Below are positions 1 through 7,108 of a stretch of 7,108 bases of DNA, in pieces. Position 1 is the stretch's first letter. Every line of letters begins with the position of its first letter. The notes beneath the pieces were generated by a model. It made no database searches. It was not told the DNA's origin and saw only the letters and a program-made list of their open reading frames with translations. The DNA comes from Mycobacterium sp. (lineage in GTDB: Bacteria; Actinomycetota; Actinomycetes; Mycobacteriales; Mycobacteriaceae): positions 1 through 7,108 of the forward strand of contig JAQTVU010000122.1 of assembly GCA_028706695.1 (NCBI GenBank), written 5' to 3'. The translations under genes were made by a program, and so were the position numbers.

Positions 1-382
1 CGCCGAGATCGGCGACTGCCGAGCCCGTTTCCCCACCCCCGAATCGCTGGCCTGCCTGGCCGGAGTCGCCCCCTCCACCCGCCAGTCCGGCAAAGTCACC
101 CACGTCGGATTCCGCTGGGCCGCAGACAAACAACTCCGCGACGCCGTCTGCGACTTCGCCGGCGACAGCCGCCGAGCCAACCCCTGGGCCGCCGACCTGT
201 ACAACCGCGCCCGAGCCCGCGGCCACGACCACCCCCACGCCGTACGCATCCTCGCCCGCGCCTGGCTCTACATCATCTGGCACTGCTGGCAAGACGGCGC
301 CGCCTACGACCCCACAAAACACCGCGCCCTCCAGGCCCTCAACCAAGGTCAACAAACGGCGACTTGACACAGGGCTACTCAT
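1..382 (+). mobile_element. Right-hand part of an IS110-family insertion sequence
   Basis: The left edge holds the 3' end of a DEDD/serine-type (IS110) transposase and the short non-coding tail after it. IS110 elements lack ordinary terminal inverted repeats and usually make no target duplication, so the right boundary cannot be fixed by eye. I set it loosely at the end of the GGGCTACTCAT motif (372-382), because a similar motif recurs further right. In the IS110 group the bridge RNA is normally encoded at the left end, upstream of the transposase, so it would lie outside this window. Whether the element is intact cannot be judged here. Confidence 0.6.
2..367 (+). CDS. IS110-family transposase, C-terminal part (partial at left edge)
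   Basis: The reading frame is open from the window edge (first full codon at 2) to a TGA at 365-367, giving the last 121 residues. It matches the C-terminal Transposase_20 domain of IS110-family recombinases. An E-I-G-D stretch comes first, then R-F-x-T-P-E-S-L-A-C-L-A-G-V-A-P. Next is R-Q-S-G-K, whose serine (codon 86-88) sits where the catalytic serine lies in characterised members such as the IS621 recombinase. A conserved R-W-A-A-D-K-Q-L-R-D-A-V helix and a tail rich in H, W and A follow (A-W-L-Y-I-I-W-H-C-W). No stop or frameshift is visible, so this end looks intact. The N-terminal RuvC-like DEDD domain is outside the window. The sequence resembles mycobacterial IS1547/IS1558-type transposases as I remember them, but I assign it only to family. 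Confidence 0.88.
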   Translation, partial: AEIGDCRARFPTPESLACLAGVAPSTRQSGKVTHVGFRWAADKQLRDAVCDFAGDSRRANPWAADLYNRARARGHDHPHAVRILARAWLYIIWHCWQDGAAYDPTKHRALQALNQGQQTAT

Positions 383-871
383 GCCGCCTCCATGCCGGAC
401 ACCACCTGGCCAATAATCGGGGCACTCGCCAGGCCCTGCTCCCATAGCCCCGCTAATGGCCATGGTTTCGGTGCCACTCCTTACTTGACGACACGTCAAC
501 GGCGGTTCGGGGTTACTCATCTTCCTGGTCCCCACCTGACACCTCTAATGGATGCCTTTTCCACATCGCTCACCACGACGGTCTTCAGCCAACGCAGCAT
601 GTGGTGGTTTGAAGCCTCCGCCCCACCGGCGACTCCGAAGGGCCAAACCTTCATCTCTTGCAGAACACCGATTCCTGAAAGTCTCACCTACCTAACACCA
701 AGACCTCCATTTCTCGTTCGTGGCGCACTAGCGGGAGTAGTCATCTAACACCGCAGCCTGACTGCCACTCGGCGCCTGCGTCCGCTGACTCGCTGGCACC
801 GCCATTGAGGAGGTCCGTGCAATCGCAACCGGCGTTACTGATGGATGTCACTTCACACACCCCAAGCCACA
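368..871. other. Region without a recognised gene, lower GC
   Basis: About 500 bp between the transposase stop and the GNAT fragment. By hand count of single 60-base lines, GC is near 48-53% around 541-600 and 661-720, against roughly two-thirds in rpoC. It therefore has a different composition from the core operon. A plus-strand frame (392-748, 118 codons) and a minus-strand frame are open, but neither translation resembles a protein family I know and neither has a convincing ribosome binding site. A GAGGAGG sequence at 807-813 lies only 3 nt before a GTG (817), too close for normal initiation. The stretch holds a 15-bp palindrome (485-499) and a second copy of an IS-end-like motif (483-489 and 509-520), listed separately. 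It is most likely decayed mobile DNA. Confidence 0.5.
485..499. repeat. Perfect 15-bp palindrome TTGACG-ACA-CGTCAA
   Basis: Two perfect 6-bp arms (485-490 and 494-499) flank a 3-bp centre. No T-run follows on either strand, so it does not read as an intrinsic terminator. The shape would suit a dimeric DNA-binding protein or a relic of an element end, but no neighbouring regulator gene is visible. Function unknown. Confidence 0.45.
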
Positions 872-1009
872 CCCCCGCTGCTGCTGGTCCACGCGAAGAA
901 CGACGTCGCCAAGCGCTTCTACCTGAGGTACGGTTTCGAGGAGTCTCCGGTCAACGACATGACGCTGATGCTTCTGGTCAAGGACGTACGGCCCGGAATT
1001 ACCTGCTGA
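872..1009 (+). pseudogene. C-terminal remnant of a GNAT-type toxin acetyltransferase
   Basis: The frame ending with TGA at 1007-1009 reads L-L-L-V-H-A-K-N-D-V-A-K-R-F-Y, then L-R-Y-G-F-E-E-S-P, then M-T-L-M-L-L-V-K-D-V-R. This is the typical last third of GCN5-related N-acetyltransferases of the toxin-antitoxin type (partners of DUF1778/RHH antitoxins). These toxins acetylate aminoacyl-tRNA and block translation. The conserved F-Y and Y-G-F positions and the L-L-x-K-D-V-R ending are present. The family is usually about 160-180 residues. Only about 45 remain, and the acetyl-CoA-binding loop (Q/R-x-x-G-x-G/A) and all N-terminal strands are missing. Upstream codons in frame (back to an ATG at 845) do not match the family, so the break lies near 872-880. 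No antitoxin gene is visible. It is a non-functional remnant, left perhaps by the rearrangement that brought in the IS element. Confidence 0.72.
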
Positions 1010-1430
1010 CGCGCAACGACGGCGACTTGATTACCCAATCTAACTCACCGAGCGCGTCAGCTGCGCTATGGGCAAGCGAGCTTGAAACGCCTTGCCTGGC
1101 AAGGATTTTCGGCACAGACATGGGGGTAGTTTAACGAATTATGACCTTTGCGCGATGGGTTGGCCTCCCAGCAAGAGTGCGAGGGTTCCGTCAGCCGGCA
1201 CCGGCCACCAACACCACCCGATGGTCGGAGCGGCCAGGACCTGCTGGGGCACCTCCCGCTTGCGGGGGACCACCCAGTGGCCTCTGCTGAACAAGCGGCA
1301 CCCGGCCGACCCCCGAATAGACCCCGCTCCCAGTGTGGACGTCGCGGGACCAGCCGAAAACAACCAGCACCCAAGCTAATTGGCGCCGCATGACCCATCA
1401 CGAGTCGTGTCTAACAAGGCAACCGGGCTC
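1010..1430. other. Region without a supported gene
   Basis: Roughly 420 bp between the GNAT remnant and the end of the 180-residue gene. Several short frames of 66-111 codons are open on both strands, but they overlap one another and give low-complexity G/P/R/A-rich translations typical of chance frames in GC-rich DNA. None shows a domain I recognise. The only structure I see is the inverted repeat at 1090-1104, a small CACGA-G-TCGTG inverted repeat near 1400, and the second copy of a 12-base repeat (1019-1030). I see no clear terminator for the minus-strand gene that stops at 1431. Confidence 0.5.
1090..1109 (+). terminator. Possible weak terminator-like inverted repeat
   Basis: CCTTGCC (1090-1096) and GGCAAGG (1098-1104) are perfect complements around a single T. 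As RNA this would fold as a 6-bp stem with a CUG loop, followed by A and four U (1106-1109). It lies 80 nt after the GNAT remnant stop, on the same strand, so it could be that gene's old terminator. The U-run is short, and it may instead be a protein-binding palindrome. Confidence 0.3.
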
Positions 1431-1973
1431 TTAGTCATCGCTGGCAACGACCAGTGCCACACTGCCGGCTCGGCGGTCGATCAAGACATACTCGAAGAAT
1501 CCCGTCAATGACCCCACGGAGCCACCCCACTCGTGTTGGGCGATGTCGCGTAAGTCCGGCAACTGATACCGGCCGGTGGAGTTGCGGATCCGCGGATACA
1601 GCTCCCGCTCCATCTCTTCGCAGGGCCCGTCGGGCAACGGTGCCGCGTACTGGGCCCAGGTGCGGATCAGTGCTTCGGCATCGTCAGCAGACACCGGCGA
1701 AAACACGTCCGGCGTAATCGCATACAGCCAGTATGGCCCGTGAATGGTCACCATGTCCTTGGCCCCGGTGCCACCGTAGCTGTCGCGATAGCGGACGTGG
1801 TGGAGCAACGATGCCAACACCTCATGGTCGTCGGCGTCCGGCGGCAGCGCGAATAGTTTGATGCTGACCCATTGATAAGTCTGGTTACGGAAATTGATGA
1901 ACACCTCGCGGTCATAGGCCAACCGCTCCTCCGCAGGCTCCGCACTGGTCCCGACACCGCCTGGTTCGCTCAT
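1431..1973 (-). CDS. Uncharacterised 180-residue protein
   Basis: I do not recognise the family. The ATG at 1973-1971 is preferred over an upstream in-frame start (2024) because GGAGG (1983-1987) sits 9 nt before it, and the residues from the upstream start look like untranslated leader. The product is soluble-looking, with no signal peptide or membrane segment. It has a disordered acidic, Gly/Pro-containing N-terminus (about 1-18), then an aromatic-rich body. Features include F-I-N-F-R-N-Q-T-Y-Q-W-V-S-I-K-L-F-A near residue 25, an H-H-V-R-Y-R-D-S-Y-G-G segment near 60, G-P-Y-W-L-Y-A-I near 78, and a C-terminal hydrophobic strand before a V-A-S-D-D end. Codon use is GC-rich like the genome and there are no internal stops, so it is probably a real gene. 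It lies on the same strand as rpoBC but after a strong terminator, so it probably has its own promoter in 1974-2047, where I could not pick out a clear -10 box. Confidence 0.75.
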   Translation of the reverse strand: MSEPGGVGTSAEPAEERLAYDREVFINFRNQTYQWVSIKLFALPPDADDHEVLASLLHHVRYRDSYGGTGAKDMVTIHGPYWLYAITPDVFSPVSADDAEALIRTWAQYAAPLPDGPCEEMERELYPRIRNSTGRYQLPDLRDIAQHEWGGSVGSLTGFFEYVLIDRRAGSVALVVASDD

Positions 1974-1982
1974 CGCTTTCCG

Positions 1983-1987
1983 CCTCC
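1983..1987 (-). promoter_or_regulatory. Ribosome binding site of the 180-residue gene
   Basis: On the minus strand GGAGG is followed by 9 nt and then ATG (1973-1971). It is a strong match to the anti-Shine-Dalgarno end of 16S rRNA. It decides the start: the upstream in-frame start at 2024 would place this site inside the coding sequence. Confidence 0.65.
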
Positions 1988-2047
1988 GTGTTTCCAGCAC
2001 ACACGGAATGCCGGCGCGCAGCAAGCCACCCCACTCGACATCCGCAG

Positions 2048-2077
2048 AAAAAGCCCCAGGCGAACCCGGGGCTTTTT
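2048..2077 (-). terminator. Rho-independent terminator of rpoBC
   Basis: AAAAAGCCCC (2048-2057) and GGGGCTTTTT (2068-2077) form a perfect 10-bp stem around a 10-nt loop. Read on the minus strand, the stem's descending arm ends in a run of five U. It begins 10 nt after the rpoC stop codon (2087-2089), the expected place for the end of the rpoBC transcript. Because the A and T tracts are symmetric it could also stop plus-strand transcription. Strong U-tract hairpins are less frequent in mycobacteria than in Firmicutes, which makes this one notable but not odd. Confidence 0.88.
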
Positions 2078-2086
2078 CGTCGGTGA

Positions 2087-6037
<3,951 letters not shown>

Positions 6038-6041
6038 GTAA

Positions 6042-6050
6042 CTCCCTTTC
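6042..6050 (-). promoter_or_regulatory. Ribosome binding site of rpoC
   Basis: In the 46-bp rpoB-rpoC gap the minus strand reads GAAAGGGAG, then TTAC, then the GTG start. GAAAGG fits the 16S anti-Shine-Dalgarno with a 7-nt spacing; counting from GGGAG it is 4 nt. Just upstream, CCC-GCAA-GGG could form a tiny hairpin with a GNRA-type loop, probably too weak to matter. The site supports GTG at 6037 as the start. No promoter is evident in the gap. Confidence 0.7.
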
Positions 6051-6083
6051 CCCTTGCGGGATTTGGTAACTAAGAAATATCGG

Positions 6084-7108
<1,025 letters not shown>

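Noticed and set aside
392..748. Plus-strand frame of 118 codons
   Set aside because: Composition heavy in T, P and S, no family resemblance and no ribosome binding site before the ATG at 392. It may be decayed IS DNA.
368..871. Bridge RNA of the IS110 element
   Set aside because: In the IS110 group it is normally encoded upstream of the transposase, outside this window. I could not find matching guide loops here.
805..1134. Plus-strand frame of 109 codons across the GNAT remnant
   Set aside because: It crosses the remnant in the wrong frame. The conserved GNAT residues appear only in the frame ending at 1009.
1066..1401. Overlapping small frames on both strands
   Set aside because: Mutually overlapping, low-complexity translations without a known domain or clear start signal.
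1974..2024. N-terminal extension of the 180-residue protein by 17 codons
   Set aside because: A strong GGAGG lies within the extension at the right spacing for the internal ATG at 1973, so the shorter form is preferred.

Overview
The window comes from a mycobacterium. This rests on a full-length RNA polymerase beta-prime subunit of 1316 residues, the length I recall for M. tuberculosis RpoC, which from memory it follows nearly residue for residue. It carries the long charged insertion typical of actinobacteria. The partial beta subunit has the mycobacterial C-terminus, and the coding DNA is GC-rich. The protein resembles slow-growing Mycobacterium more than M. smegmatis as I remember them, but the species cannot be named from the sequence alone.

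Layout, right to left (the main genes are on the minus strand). The last 340 codons of rpoB run from the right edge to 6084. A 46-bp gap with a purine-rich ribosome binding site leads to rpoC (6037 to 2087, GTG start). Ten bases after the rpoC stop lies a strong intrinsic terminator (2048-2077) that ends the rpoBC transcript. An uncharacterised 180-residue protein (1973 to 1431, minus strand) follows, with its own GGAGG ribosome binding site.

The left 1.43 kb is a patchwork on the plus strand. It begins with the C-terminal end of an IS110-family transposase (to 367), then about 0.5 kb of lower-GC DNA with no recognisable gene. Next comes an N-terminally missing fragment of a GNAT acetyltransferase of the toxin-antitoxin type (872-1009), then about 0.4 kb without a supported gene. 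This looks like a mobile-element scar downstream of a core operon. In M. tuberculosis, as I recall, rpoC is followed instead by a convergent ceramidase gene, Rv0669c.

How the genes work together: RpoB and RpoC form the catalytic centre of RNA polymerase and are co-transcribed. The 180-residue gene is insulated from them by the terminator. I found no convincing new multi-gene system. The points most worth a second look are the toxin remnant, duplicated motifs near the IS110 right end, a 15-bp palindrome, and the unassigned 180-residue protein.
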